Of a stretch of 64,000 nt of DNA, positions 24,102-39,100 are shown piece by piece. Position numbers and translations under genes: made by a program. The stretch comes from Macrotrachela quadricornifera (taxonomy: Eukaryota; Rotifera; Eurotatoria; Philodinida; Philodinidae): positions 1 to 64,000 of the forward strand of contig JAJEKB010021974.1 of assembly GCA_022393335.1 (NCBI GenBank), written 5' to 3'. Numbering within the stretch: position 1 is the stretch's first letter; every line of letters starts with the position of its first letter. Under the pieces are notes generated by a model. The model worked only from the letters and a program-made list of their open reading frames with translations, was not told where the DNA came from and searched no databases.

Positions 24102-27100
24102 CTATGGCAAATTATTAATAGTATCTTGTATCCATTGTTCAGATAATTGACTAAAATCTAATGCATTAAATAATGTTTCAAATGTTTGACTTGGAAGTAA
24201 ATCTTGTTCAAAATGTTTTAAGATTTTTGTACATGCTTCCATAATAAACGCATCATTACAACGAAGAAATTGTGCCAATTGTTGATTATATGGTGTAGTT
24301 AATGTCATATCAAAACGCTAGAAGAAAAAGAAAATTATTTTTAATAAAGAAAAACTAAAATAAATTTAATATTTTTATTTTACTGGTTTTAACATATGAA
24401 CAAAAAATGCATTGATAAGACCAAAAAATACAAGAGATGTTTTATAAGTTGCAAATGTTTTCAACGCTTTTGAAGCGACTCTACAAAAAACAAAAAAAAA
24501 TATACGTCAATAATTTAAATTTAATTTTATTATTTTATTACTTTGTTCGATCATTTGGTGTATTTACTGATCGAATATGTGCAGTAAGAAGAAGTTTTTG
24601 AAGAAAAATTAAACGATTTTTTTCCCAATCATTTGGTTTCATTATAATTAATGCTAATGTTGTCATAAAAAAAGGTCCATCAACTTCAAATGCTTCATTT
24701 ATTGTTGATTCAATACGACTAAGAAAATTTTGTAATAATTTTTCTTCTCGATCAATTTGTCGACTTCTAGAAATATTAAAAGAATAATTTAAAAACAAAG
24801 ATAAATTTTTATCATACGTTGTAAGAACATAAAGAATTGCATGCATTTCATATGGAATTAAACGTATATTAGATTCACGTCCACCACCACCTGTATCTTC
24901 ACTAAATGATTGTACATCAGCAAAACGAAGTAATAAAAGTTTTATATCATGAATTGATAATGTTGGAGATGTTTCACGAATACCTGTTGCTTCAATTATA
25001 TTAGTATCATATCTAAATTATTGTAAATGATTTTATATTTCATAAATAGATCATGTATGTCGATATAGTTTTTCTCAAAATTTTTATATGAAAAAAATTA
25101 ACTATTACTTAAGGAGTTTTTGATTATAATTAACAATTAACTGATAGAATTTAATGAAAAACTATAGTAAATGTAATAAAAATAAATTGTGTTTCTTTTT
25201 TAGTAATAGAATCTCTATAATTATGTGTGATAACACATAATAAATCTCTTTAAAATACAAATTATTATTATTCAAACCTTGCAAGTGCTGTTGTAAATTG
25301 TGCTTCAGCAACATCAGGACCCCATAATGGTAATAGACCATTACAACGTGTATTTGCATTTTGTAATAAAGCTGATTCCCATTCATCTCTTGAACGTGCT
25401 TGTTTAATAGCTGATGTATGACATTCAATATGTATTATATTAAAATGTGTTACAGTTGCATAACCAGGTGTTTTTCGTGTTTTAGCTTCATATGTTTCAA
25501 TATCAACTTTTTTTGTAAATGTATAAATAGCTAAAACTTTATTTGGAAAATATTTATAACCTTCTCGACAAATACAACAAACATGACCAGTTTCTTCAGT
25601 TAAATCAGCATTAGTTGATGGTGAAGGTGAAGGTATAGGTGATGGTTCTAATAAAGTTTTATTTCGTACTGTTTTTGTTAAATTTAATTCACGCATTTTT
25701 CTATCACGTGCTTCTTGTGCTAAACGTTTTTTTTCTGCACGTGTTTGATTTCTAACATCATCAATTTTTTTTGCCACTTGTTCATTTTCAGTTAATGAAT
25801 GTAAAAGATCTTCAGCTAATACTCCAACTTTTCCAGCTGTTGTTAATTGTTCAATTTTATGTAAAATTGGAATTAAACTTTGTCCAATTTTCATTTGAAT
25901 ATTTTCATGTTCATATGATAAACCAGTTAATAAACGTAAAACATATGATAAACTTGGTTTATTTAAAAATTCTTTCCAACTATCTTGATCTTGCATACCT
26001 AAATATGTTTTAACTTGTGGAGAATTTATTTCAATATAATTTATACATTGATCAATAATACCAGTTGGTTCATTAACTAAATCACGAAATTCTTTTCCAT
26101 ATACAGATTTTTTATCTAAATGTTTACAAATTTCACAAAAACAATCTAAATGTAATTGACTATCATTATCATTAGATGCTGTTGTTGATGATGATGATGA
26201 TGTTTGTTCAAGATCAAATCGATCAAATTCTAGATAAGATTTAAAATAATCAAGTAATGTTTGCATTTTTTCTTTATTTCCAAATGATAAATATGGTAAT
26301 AAATGAATAAGTGCTTGCATTAAACTTGGATGACTTTTAACAAATGGTAATTTGATATAATTAAGTAATGAACGTAATTGTTCAATATCACCTTTAATAA
26401 ATAAAAAATTTTATATTCAAAAATTCATCTTTTATCTTATGGATTTCTTTTAACTATCTATTACTTTAATATTCGTACGATCCTTTTTGTACTACCTATT
26501 AATGTCTCTATATTAATTATTTTCTAATTGGACAAATAATAAAAACGCTATCTCATTTTTCTACAGTATTGCATCATTCTTCAATTAATATCATCAAAAT
26601 CTAAATTTTAATAAAATCTATATGGTTACGGTTATATTAGTTCATACTTCTGTATATATATGAAGATACATAAAGAGTAGTAATGACCAAACAAAAGAAT
26701 ATTTGCAATAATTTCTGTAATTATTCACATATAATTGATTTATTTTATTGAACATTTTTTCTATAGTTCTCTTTATTGAAAAAAAGTTCTCATTCATTTT
26801 TCACCTAGATTTTATTTAATTAAATTGAATAATTGGAAACTACATAGTATCATATCCGAAAAATTCAATAGATATAATTTTAAGATTCAAATGAGAATAT
26901 CTTACTAGTAGAAGAATGATGTAACAGTACTGAATTTTTTTCAAAGTTTTTTATAATAAATTATAGTGTCTTAGCTACTACTTTTCCTATGCCGTGAATA
27001 TATGATGACTAACCTGCACACGATACTGAGAATTCATTATATTTATCTTGTGATAATGTTGTAGTTGCTTCATTAAATAATTGATCCATAATAAAAAGAA

Positions 27101-30100
27101 GTTTTTCTGTTAATGTTAAAAGTACTTGATCACGTCCTTGATCTTCAGTTTCAGTTTTTAATAATAAATTAAGTTTATTTAACATTGATGTTATTGTACG
27201 TAATTTAGGATCAATTAAACGTTGTCGATTAACTTTAAGTTTAATTGCGTATTCAAATAATTTTAATAAAATTTGTAATAATGCTTTTCCTGATGACATA
27301 TCATGAATAGAATCTAAACGTTTAAGCATTGTTTCTAAACCAGAATGTTCACTAAGAACATTTGCTAAATGATATATATCTTCAGGATCATCTTCACCAT
27401 TTTCACCAGCATTTTTCTTTGTATCAAATGTTTCAATTATATCTTCAGTTGCATCACCTAATAGACCACGCATACGATAAATAATATGCATAGGTTCATG
27501 TTCATTTTGTGCTGTATTAACAACTGGTTGAACACCAGCGTTAGGATCTCCAGTTGATGATGTTGCTTGATGAGAATTTATATATGGTAACCAAACTTTT
27601 TTATAAACATCACGAACTGATAAACCTAAATTAATTATTTTATTTGCAACAAGTAATTCCATGCCATTATCGTCTTCGAGTAATGCAATTAATTCACAAT
27701 CAGTACAAATTTTATTTTTAATATCACGCATTAATGGACCCATAGCTGGATCTGCTGAACTGTATGGATTACCTGCCATTCGACCTGAAAGAGAAGAATT
27801 TTAGAATATTGAAATTCAAAGATATACGATATGTTTTCGAGTCTTGAGACGAGTAATTTCAGGGTTTTGGGCAGTAGTACTAGTTTTGAGATTGTCTTGA
27901 AAAAATCTATTTGACAATTCTTTTGATTGATGTGAATTTTAATTTAATTCGTTTCAGCTATAAAACATTTCACTACAATCTGTATTTATCTCACTATACA
28001 AATATACCGATACATAAATCTAATATAGGTATACTGTCTAAGTATACACCGTTGTACTGATCCATAACACCGAAGAGACATCAAAATCAAATACTAATCA
28101 ATGAAAGAATAAACTCAGCTTGTGTATATAACAAAATAGAAATGCTAAAAAGGAGCTTCTTTAATGATATAGTCATATGTATGCAGGTCTATGGTCATTC
28201 ATCGTAAGAGTTTAGCCATTAGTGATGTATAGTCAAATTACTTCATCATCACTATAACATCGATTCTGAAAAAATTCTCTTCTAATGCTTCAACTCGAAT
28301 GGAATTAGAAATGAGTTGCAGAATCTAATGCAGAACACTATTCTAATATTTATTTTTATAAAATACGATTTAAAAAGGAATGTCGAAGTGTATAGAAATA
28401 AAAGTTTGGATTGATTCCCTACAGATAAACAAGAATAGTCTATAGAGGAAAGAGATAAATCCAAATTTGTATTATTATAGATTAATTATTGTCAAGATTC
28501 TTATTTTAATAACAAACCTTGTAAGAAATCTTCTTGATTTGGATCTTTATCAACAACAATAAAAAATTCTTTATTTCCTTGCATAATTTCTTCAGGATAA
28601 ATTAAATTACATAAACGTTCAAATATAAATAAAGGTGTTTGCATATCATCTAATTGAAATTTTTCAATTGTATCAATACAAATAATCATAAATTGTCGTG
28701 TTTCTTGTTCATTTCCACGTGTCATTTGTTCTAATAATTCTAACATTTTATTTTGTGCTTCATCAATTAATTTTGTTCGTTGAATAATTAATTTTTTTAA
28801 TGATAAATAACTATTTAAAACAATAGCTATTAATATTGATTTATATTTTTGTTTTAATTCATCTTGTTGAAGAAATAAATTTAATAATTCAGTTAAACAT
28901 TTTATTGAATAACCAAATGTTAAATTTGAATTTGATAAATTTCTTTCATTTTGTTTATTTATAATTGATATTTGTTTTTCAATTAATGATGCAAGTTGTT
29001 GTATAATATTAAAATTTTCATCATTACATAATAATAATTTTAATTGATTATCATTTATTAATAAATCTTTTATTAATTGTATATATTCATGTGAATATTT
29101 TGATAGATTATCATCACATATAACATATAAATATTTAATTAATATTTGTATAATAAAAAGTTTTTGTTTATCATTTATACAAAGTGTTTGAATTAATTTA
29201 CATGTTAAATATCTAATTGTTGCTGATTGTGGACAAAATATTAATAATTTTAACCATGAATTATTTGATATAATTAATTGTTTATCATCATATGAATTAT
29301 TCCAATCTGAAAATGTTATTTGTTTAGATAAAAATTTTTCCATATCAATTAAATGAAATTTAATATTTGTTGTTGTTAATGTTTTTGATAATGTTAATAA
29401 CATTCTTAAACAAGGTAATGTTATTAATTCAAGTATATATGGTGTTAAATTTTTTAATGAATATAAAAATAATTTAATTAAACAACGTATTTTATTTTCC
29501 CAACATAAATCATTATCATCTTGATTTGTACGTTGTATAAGAGAATAAAGTATTAATAAATCATAATTAATTAATGATGAATATAATAAACGTGATTTTT
29601 CTTCAAATATTATTTGTATATTATTATAGATTTTTGTTGTTATATAATCAGTTAATTGTGAATTATCACGTGTTAAATAACAAAATAATAAACGTACATC
29701 ATTACGTATTTGATGATTTGTATAACGTATATTATTTAATAATAATTCATCAATTAATGATGTATTATTTGTTATAGATTGTTTTAAACGATTTGATGAT
29801 GAAACAAATGCACGAAGTAATAATATACAATGTGATATTGTTGATAATGTACAACCATAACAATGATGTGATGTTGATGGTAATGAAATTAATGGTGTTG
29901 TTGTTGTTGTTGATGATGATGATAATGATGAATGACGTTGATCATATGTATAAAGTTCTTTACGTGTTGATATGATTTTTTGAATATATTTACCAAGTTC
30001 ATCATATGTTTGACGACATTCAATATTATATTTTGGTGCAATTTGTTGAACAATACGATTAATACCATTCGGATTATTTGTTGATGTTAATGTAGTAGTT

Positions 30101-33100
30101 GATGATGATGATGGTGGTGGTGGTTGTTGTTGTTGATCAGGTGTATCATTTGTTGTTGTTGTATTTATATTTGTATTTATTGTTGGTATTGATGGTATAA
30201 CTGTTGATGTTGGATCATCAGATGTTAATTTTGTTAATAAATATTCAATAATTGGTTTTTGATTAATTAATTGTCGATAAATTTTATCAGTTTTTTCTAA
30301 TAATTGACTTATATTTATTAATGTTTTTGATCGATCTTCATCATTTTCAATAGGTTCAACATAATTAATTTGTTTAGCCGTAAATATAAAATCAAATTTA
30401 CAATATTTACAATATCCACATGAATTACATAAAAATGGATCACGTTCATCATAATTAATTGATCGACATTTATGACATTGAAATACATTTTCACCACAAT
30501 TTGGACATATACCTGGTGTTGCAGCAACAGCTGAATTACATCTTGGACATTGTAATGTTGTTGTATCAGTTATTGTTGGTAAATTTGTTGTTGTTAATGT
30601 TTCAAAAAAATCAACATATTCAATCATTAAATTACATGCTATTATTGGTATAATAAAATCAATTTTTATTTCTGTTTGTTGAATATTTGTTAATTTAATT
30701 GTTTTAGCTAATAACCATTTACAATTAACACTATTTTTTAAATCAATTATTGATTGTACATGACGATTATTATAATAAAAACGTATTGTACGTACAGCTT
30801 TATTACGTTTTATTTCTGACATTTTTATATGTAATTTTTGTATTGAATATGCTTGAATTAATTTAATTATATGTGATTGTGTTGTATAACGTTGATCAAG
30901 TTTAATTGTTTGTAATTTAACTTGTTGATATGGTATATCAGGATTATTACAAACTAAACATGGTTCAGTTTCAAAATAATAACCATTTGTTTGTTCAATA
31001 TCAATTATTGTTGATAAATGACGATAAGTAGATGCATTTGGATGATTTAATAATAAAGAATTTTGTGTTTTTAACATTAATTCTAATTTAGGTAAAAAAT
31101 CATTTGTACGTTTATCATCCTTATTTTTTATTATAATATAACCAAGTAAATCAATATATTGAAATGATTTTAAACCATAATATGGTATTATTGACCATAA
31201 ATTAATTAATAAATCAAATATAGTATCTTGTAATTGTTTATTTGAATTCATATATAAATTATATAAAAATGTATGTGTTAACCAACGTATTGATTGTTGA
31301 TTATTTTCTAATAAAAATAAACGAATAAAATCTTCTAATAATTGATTTGATATTATTTTAGAAAATTGTAATGCTATTGAACATATAGATATATCATCAA
31401 TTGTATCAATATCATTTGGACGAACAGATTTACTTGTTTTTAATGTACGATTTGATGATGTTGATGTTGTTGTTGTTGTTGCTGTTGCTGTTGATGATGA
31501 TGATGATGATGGTGATGATATTGAATTAATTAATAAATGAAGAATAAATGGTACTAATGAATCATCAACAAGCATTATTAATTGTATAAGAAAATGTAAT
31601 ATTGATGAATCATTTTTACAAAATTTTTGCCAATTTGAACAACGTTGTATACTTATATCTTGACATGATTTTAAATGATCAACAAGACGCATTAATGTAA
31701 CATATGGAATTTGTGTTGAAATTATTTTACGTTGATCATTATTAATTATTGAAAAATTTTCTTCATAAATTTTTTTTATTTCATTTAAATTTGTTGATAA
31801 GACATGTAAATCACGTAATTTACGATATTTATCACGTGAACCACATATATACATAAGTAATTTACGTATTTGACGTTTAAGAAATGAAGCTTGAGGTAAA
31901 ACATAATATTCACATAAACATTTTTGCCATTCAGTTGATAATAAAAATGGACGTGTTTCAGATGTTGAATCAAATACTTTTTTCATCTATTAATAAAAAA
32001 ATATAAAATAAATAGATTAATTTTTATTTAATTTACTTGATATGGTAATCTTGTTGCAATTTCTGCTAATAATTCTGGATAAGCTTCAAAAACATCATTA
32101 GCATGATGTTTTGTATATTGTTTATAAAAAAATGGTGATAAATCTGGTAATGATTGTTGATTTGTTAATTTTAATAAAATCATTAATGATGTTGATGATG
32201 TTTGTTGTGTATTTGTTGTTGATGTTATTGTACCATTTGGTGATAAAATTGTTTGTTCATTTAATAAATTTTCATCAATTGGTTGTTTTAATAAATATTT
32301 ATAAACAATTTTTAATGCATATAAACAATAATTAACAACATTTGATTCATCTAATTGTTTAGCAGCATTTAATGATAAATGTATATATTGTTCACGTTCA
32401 TTTGCACGTACTTTAAGCATAAATGAAACATAAACAGTAAATAATCTTAACAACATTAATTCTATTTCATGTTGTGATGTACGTTGTATTAAATCATCTT
32501 GATTAAGATCTTTTAAAAATGTCATTTGTCTTAATAAATTTTTTAATATATAACGAACAAATTGTTGATTATTTTCATCTGATTTTGAAGCAAATTCAAT
32601 TGTTAATGTTAATAATAATTGTAAATAAGCAATAGAATTTAAACCATTTAATTCTTTATTATGTAATAAATATTCATCAAGATTATCTAATAATTTTTCA
32701 ATAATTAAACGTTTTAAATCATATAAACGTTGTTCATATATTGTTGAATCAAGTGATTCATTTATATTTAATTTAATTGTTGAATTTGAATCATTTAATG
32801 ATGAAGATGGTGGAACTGTTGTTGTTATTGTTGTTGTTGTCGTAGGTGGTACAGGTGGTGGAATGGGTGTTGATGTATTATCATTATTATTTTGTTCACC
32901 ACCATCATTTGTTGTTGAACTTGATTCTGATACATGACCATCATCACCTTCATATAAACTGTTATTATCACTATTATCATTTTGTGTATTTGTTGTTTGT
33001 TGATTATCAACAGCAGCATTAACCATTAATTCCATCATTTGATTCATTTCAAGATCATTTTGTGTTGTTGGAGTTTCATCGTCATTGTCAACATAATCAA

Positions 33101-36100
33101 TTATTTGATGAACATCATCTGTTACTGTTGTTGTTGTTAATGGTGGAGGTGGTGGTGGTACTTGATTAGCATTTTCTGACATACTTAATGCAAGTGCATA
33201 TTCTAACATAGCTGTTTCATCTGTTGTTGCTTGATCTATTGTTGTTGCTATTGTTGTTGCTGCTGCTGCTGCTGTTGTTGTTGATGGTGGTGTATCGGTC
33301 CATTGTAAACGATTTTGTTCTTCACTTGAATAAATTTGTGCTGATAATGGAACTGAATGAAATTGTTTATCAGATGAATCTTGTTGATTTAAATCACTTG
33401 CTGTAGATAATTTTGATATTAAACGTTGAATTTTTGGTTGCATACAACGATTTAATGCATTTTTAATTATAAAATTAATATGATAATCATGATATGTTAA
33501 TAAACGTATATAAGAATCAATAATTAAATTCATACATATTTGTGGTTCATTTAATGCTAATGAATGATATATATCAACAAGTATATGAAGAAGTTTTTCA
33601 ATATGTTTTAAATCAATTGTTTTATTATCAATTGATTCAAGTAATGGATTTGATGGACGTTGATTTAATAAATTAAAAAATATATTTATTAAATATGGTA
33701 TAAATATTTCCATCGATGCAGATTTTGATATAACATCTTTTGATTCATTTTGATTTATATTTATAAATCTATTTATATTATGTGGACGATGACGTGTTAT
33801 AGATAATAATGATAATAATAAATATTCATATGTATGAATATCATTAAATAATTCTAAATAATTATTTGATGAAAAACATTGAGATAAAAATGTTAATTGT
33901 AAACGATCAATATGTTCATAAAAATCATGATCTATTGATGATATTGAAGAAAAAAATTCTTTTAATAATTGACGAGAATATCGTTGAACTTGTATTGGTA
34001 ATGACATATGAAACATATTAGATGTATATTGAACAATATCAGAATGTAATTTTGAACGATTTTGTTCATCAAGATTATGATGTAATGATATTGAACCACT
34101 TAATACTTGCATACTATATACGAGTAATCTAAAATATAATTATATTAATTTATTTATAATGAGTTTTATTTTTTATAATCTAAAATAAATTACAAACCTA
34201 TCAGGTAATGGTAATGTAGATAATTCTTTTTCATCATTTGTTTGTTTAAATGAATGTAAATAACTATTAATTGCTGTTGTTGTTGCCATACCTGTATTAG
34301 TTGTTGAAGATAATAATGATGCATCAACATCATCAGGCCATTGAAATTCTTCTTTTGTTTTTCCATATACTTTAACATCATCAATAACAGTTATATGATT
34401 TGTATCAACAGATTGTGAAATAAATATATTAAATTTTTTTTCAGCTTGTATAGATTCTTCACGTGTTAAACATAAATCATACCAACGTGGTCCTTGTAAA
34501 TTATTAACAGTTACTGTACGTCCAAATAATTCAAAATATTGTGGACATTTATCCATTGAATATGAACCAACATGTATACGAACACCAGTCACAACCATAT
34601 TATCTGTATCTTTATTAATAACTTCTAATGTAAAACCACCTGTACGAACATTAGCAATAAACATTCCTGGTGTTGATAAACGTAATTTAAGTTGTGCAAC
34701 ATTATAAACATCAAGTAAATCTCGTCCACCAAATTCATATTCAGTTAATACATGACATGATTCAAAAAAATCTACAGGAAATTTAATTAAATCATTTGAT
34801 GTATCATTATTTTGATTAATTATTGGTGTTGTTGCTGCTGCTGCTGTTGTTGTTGTTGTTGTTGTTGTTGTTGTCGTTGTTATTGTTTGTTTACGACGTT
34901 TAATAGTTGGTTCTTGTTGATCATCTGTTTCATTATCTGATAATGTATATTGATAATTAAGATTTTCATAATCAAAATTTTCTTCATTTATATCAAAATC
35001 AATCATAGGAAAATATTTCTTTTTTTGATATAATTTATTTAACCAATAATTTGTTTTATCTAATTCAGCTAATAAAATTTTTAAACTTCCATCATCAGCT
35101 AATAATATAAATGTTGTTCGATGATCATATCTTAATCCAACAATATCTTGAATTTTAGTTGTTTTTAATTGTATTTTTATTTCACTTAAACGAACTGTTG
35201 ATGGTGTTATCATTAAAATAACAGGATTATTTGTCATTTGTGTCATTGTATATATTAAACCAGGATGATGAGGAATTTCTGACCATGAACATAATGTATG
35301 ATAAGTTGATGTTGATTTATTATTACCATTTGTTGATGTTGTTGTTGTTGTTGGAGTCATTTTAACATCAATTGAATTAATCATTAATAATTTTTCAATA
35401 TTTAATTCATCAATAATACCATAGAAATTTTTTCCATGTACATATGACCAAAATAAAAGTTTTAATGTTGATGAAAAATAAACTGATACACCACCACCAA
35501 GTAATATACCATTATTATTTGTTTCAGTTATTGTTTCATGTTTAATATCAAGTGTATTTGTTACATAAAATGAACCATTACGAGCTGATGATGATTCACA
35601 TAATTGTTCATAATATATATAACCAGTTGAAGCCATTATTAATATATAACAATAATCAATATTATTACGTTTTGTATAATAAAATGTACAATCACGTACT
35701 TTACCTAAATAAAAAATATATTTTTCCTTATTTTAAATACATTATAAAAATGAATCTATTTTACAAGGAGAATGTTTTTCTTACACAATAACTTTATCAA
35801 ATTTAATGAAATAAAATTTTTATCATCGAAAAGTATAAGATATATCTATCGCTATTGTACTGTTACTCAAAACTAACTGTACTATTCCATCGCTCTAATA
35901 ATATACAAAAAAAAAACTTATTAATAACCTGTTGGAAGAATAAAATAATAAATTGGACTAATTGAATCGATACTTAAATCATAAATTTTAATAAAATCAG
36001 CTGTTAATAATGCTAATTGAGATTGATTTTTATCAGATAACCATTGTGCTCTTATAATATAATTTCCTGTTGAATCTAAATTTGGTTGAAGAATAATTGT

Positions 36101-39100
36101 TGGTTCTTTTAATCTTCCATTACTATCAATATTTAATATATGACAATCTTTTAAACCAGTTATACATAAATAATCACTATTTAATTGATTTGGTTGCATA
36201 GATAATATTGTAAATGGTATATTAAATGTATTTAATTTATTTAATGTTAATTTTTTTTTTGTTGAATTATCATTTAATGATGTATTTGTATTATTAATCA
36301 TTGTTGTTGTTTGTTTAAGTAATGAATTTAATTGTAAAACAGTTATCATTGCTTGTTTACCTTTTTCTTGACTAACAATTAAATGTTGTTTTGTTTGATC
36401 ATTATTTAATGATGACATTATACACATACCTTGACGACGTATTGAATTTGTACTAAGTAATTGTTTTATTTGTTGTCCATGTTCATTTGTAAATGATAAT
36501 TTAACATTTTCAAATGCATTTTCTTGTGAATGTAATATACCAGTAAATAATTGTTGTTGTTGTTTAGTATTATTATTATCATCATTATCAATTGATATAT
36601 GTTGATTTGATTTTAAAAATTCTGTTATTAAATCAAATTTATTATCAATATTATATATTTGTTGATATTCATTATTAATATATGGTTGAAATAATTTAAA
36701 TAATCGAAGTGAATTTAATGGTATATGTTTATTTTGTATACATGAATGATATTCTTGTTGTTTAGAATTAATTTGACGAATTAAACGACGTTGACGATTT
36801 GTTAATTTTGTTTTTTTATTTATTAATGATAAAGATTTTTTAATTTTCTTTTTTTTTGTTAATGATGATGATGATAATGGTGTTATTGGTTGTATAATTG
36901 TTGTTATTGGACGTTTAATTAATGCTTGACATGAACCATCTTCTTTAGCACCACAATCACAAAAAAATGAACCATATTTTGCATATGATATATCATGATC
37001 TTTATGACAAACATTTGCACATATTTGACATATACCAACACGTTCAATCATTTTACATGTATGACAATGATACCAATGTTGATTAGCATATTCTTTTTTT
37101 GTTGTTGTATATGTACATAATTTATTTGGATCATATTCAGTTTGATTTGTTGATGAAAGAAGAGATTTTTTTGAATCATTTATATTATCATCATCATCTT
37201 GAGAATCATCATCAGCATCATCTGATTCATCACTTTTAAGAGATGATTTTAAAGATAAAGACGTTTCAATTGTTGATAAATGTTTTAATGCAATTAATAT
37301 ATCATTTATATAAGCAAGTAAATAAACACTTGCTTCAAGAATATTTAAATGAAAAGGAGATAATGATTCAATAGATGAAGTAAGTAAAGATGATGAAAAT
37401 GATTGTGTTGAACTAAAAGAAATACAAAAAAAAAAAAAGATTTTTTTAATTAAAAAGTTTATTAAAAATATCTTACGTGTCATTATTATCTGTTAATGTA
37501 TCGGCACAAAATTCCAACCAAATAGCTGCAGCTTGAAATAAATATGTATGTCCATTACCTGATCCATGTCCAGCTAATATAACTAATAATTGTATAATTT
37601 GTGGAAAACCTAATGCAAATTTATTTGGTTTTAATAATTCATTTCCTAATTGTATTAAAACAGATAAAATTGATAATGAAACTTCTTCACCAATCATATT
37701 TGTTCCATCATCATTTTTTTTAATTAAATATTTTGTAAATGTTTCTAAAATATGTTTACATTGTTCTGATGTATATAATTGATTTTTTTCATTATTTTGT
37801 GGTAAAACAAGTTTTGATAACCATTGTGATAATTGTTCATTTGTTAAATCAGCAATACGATTTAAATTTTTTAATAAATTTTGAAATTGATTTGAATATG
37901 TAAATATTTTATTAAATAACATTAACATTCTTGCAAATATTGATATTGATAAATTTGGTTTTGATGTTAAATAAAGTAAATCAAATAAATCATATGGTAA
38001 TAAACAATTTTGAAATATATTTGGTTGAAATTGTTCATCAAGATATTTAATTAAATCATGATATATATCTTCTGTTATAATATCATTTGGAAGATTTTTA
38101 TTAAATAATATATGAAATATATTTTTATAAATATATTCACATATATCATTATTAATTGTATCATTATTAAGATTTTTTAATTTAATTTGTTCTTTAAGAA
38201 ATTGTAAATTATTATCAAGTTGAATTTCAATATAAAGTTGTTTATTATCAATTTCAGAATTAATTGTTGATAATATTTGAAGAATTTGACGAAGATATAT
38301 ATAATATAAATCATTTTGTTCAAGAGAATAATTTAATTGAAATTTAAATAATTCTTCAAAATCATTTGGTAATGTTGGAATAGTTATTGTTTTAGTTTTA
38401 TCTTCAAAATTTTTTGTTATTGGTATTGATGATAATGATTCTAAATATTCATTTGTATTTAATGATGTTTTAAATTCATGAAGAAATATTTCATATAAAA
38501 AATTTATTTCTTCAGATGTTGATGTAAGATTTTGTAATAATATTTGATAAACAATTAAATCAAATAAAGTATGAGATTTTTTTGTTATATTTTTAAACCA
38601 TTGAATATCTTTAAATATAATTTCTTTTGAAAGAAAATCTTTAATATATTTATCTTGAATTAATTTTTTTTCAAAACGAAATAAATGTAATAAATATGTT
38701 GTTTCAGTATATGTATTCATATTTTCAATAAATTCATTAGATGGTGGTAAATATCCAAGTATTCGCCATAATAAATCATAATATTGTTTCAATTGTGCAT
38801 TGTTCAGGCCATCTAAAATACAATATATATATATATATTCTCATTGGAATATTAATATGAGATAATAAAAATTAAAAGATGAAGATTTTTCACGGATTGA
38901 GATAGTATTGTACGGTGATTCGGTAGTGAAGTCTTTGACAATTGAGTCATCTTACAGAAGAGTGAAAGTAAGGAAGTAGGAGCTCATCTGTTGGTATACC
39001 TTTTTCCATTGCATTTTATCAGTAATAACTAATGCCCATTCAGGGAAAAAGATGGATGGATATTTAAGTCTTTAAAAAATCTAAGTTAAATTATTCTATG

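Noticed and set aside
28501..38800. Numerous plus-strand open frames of 60-80 codons across the UBR4 region
   Set aside because: They are antisense to conserved UBR4 exons, are Met/Leu/Tyr/Asn-rich as expected for reverse reading of this codon usage, and have no family resemblance.
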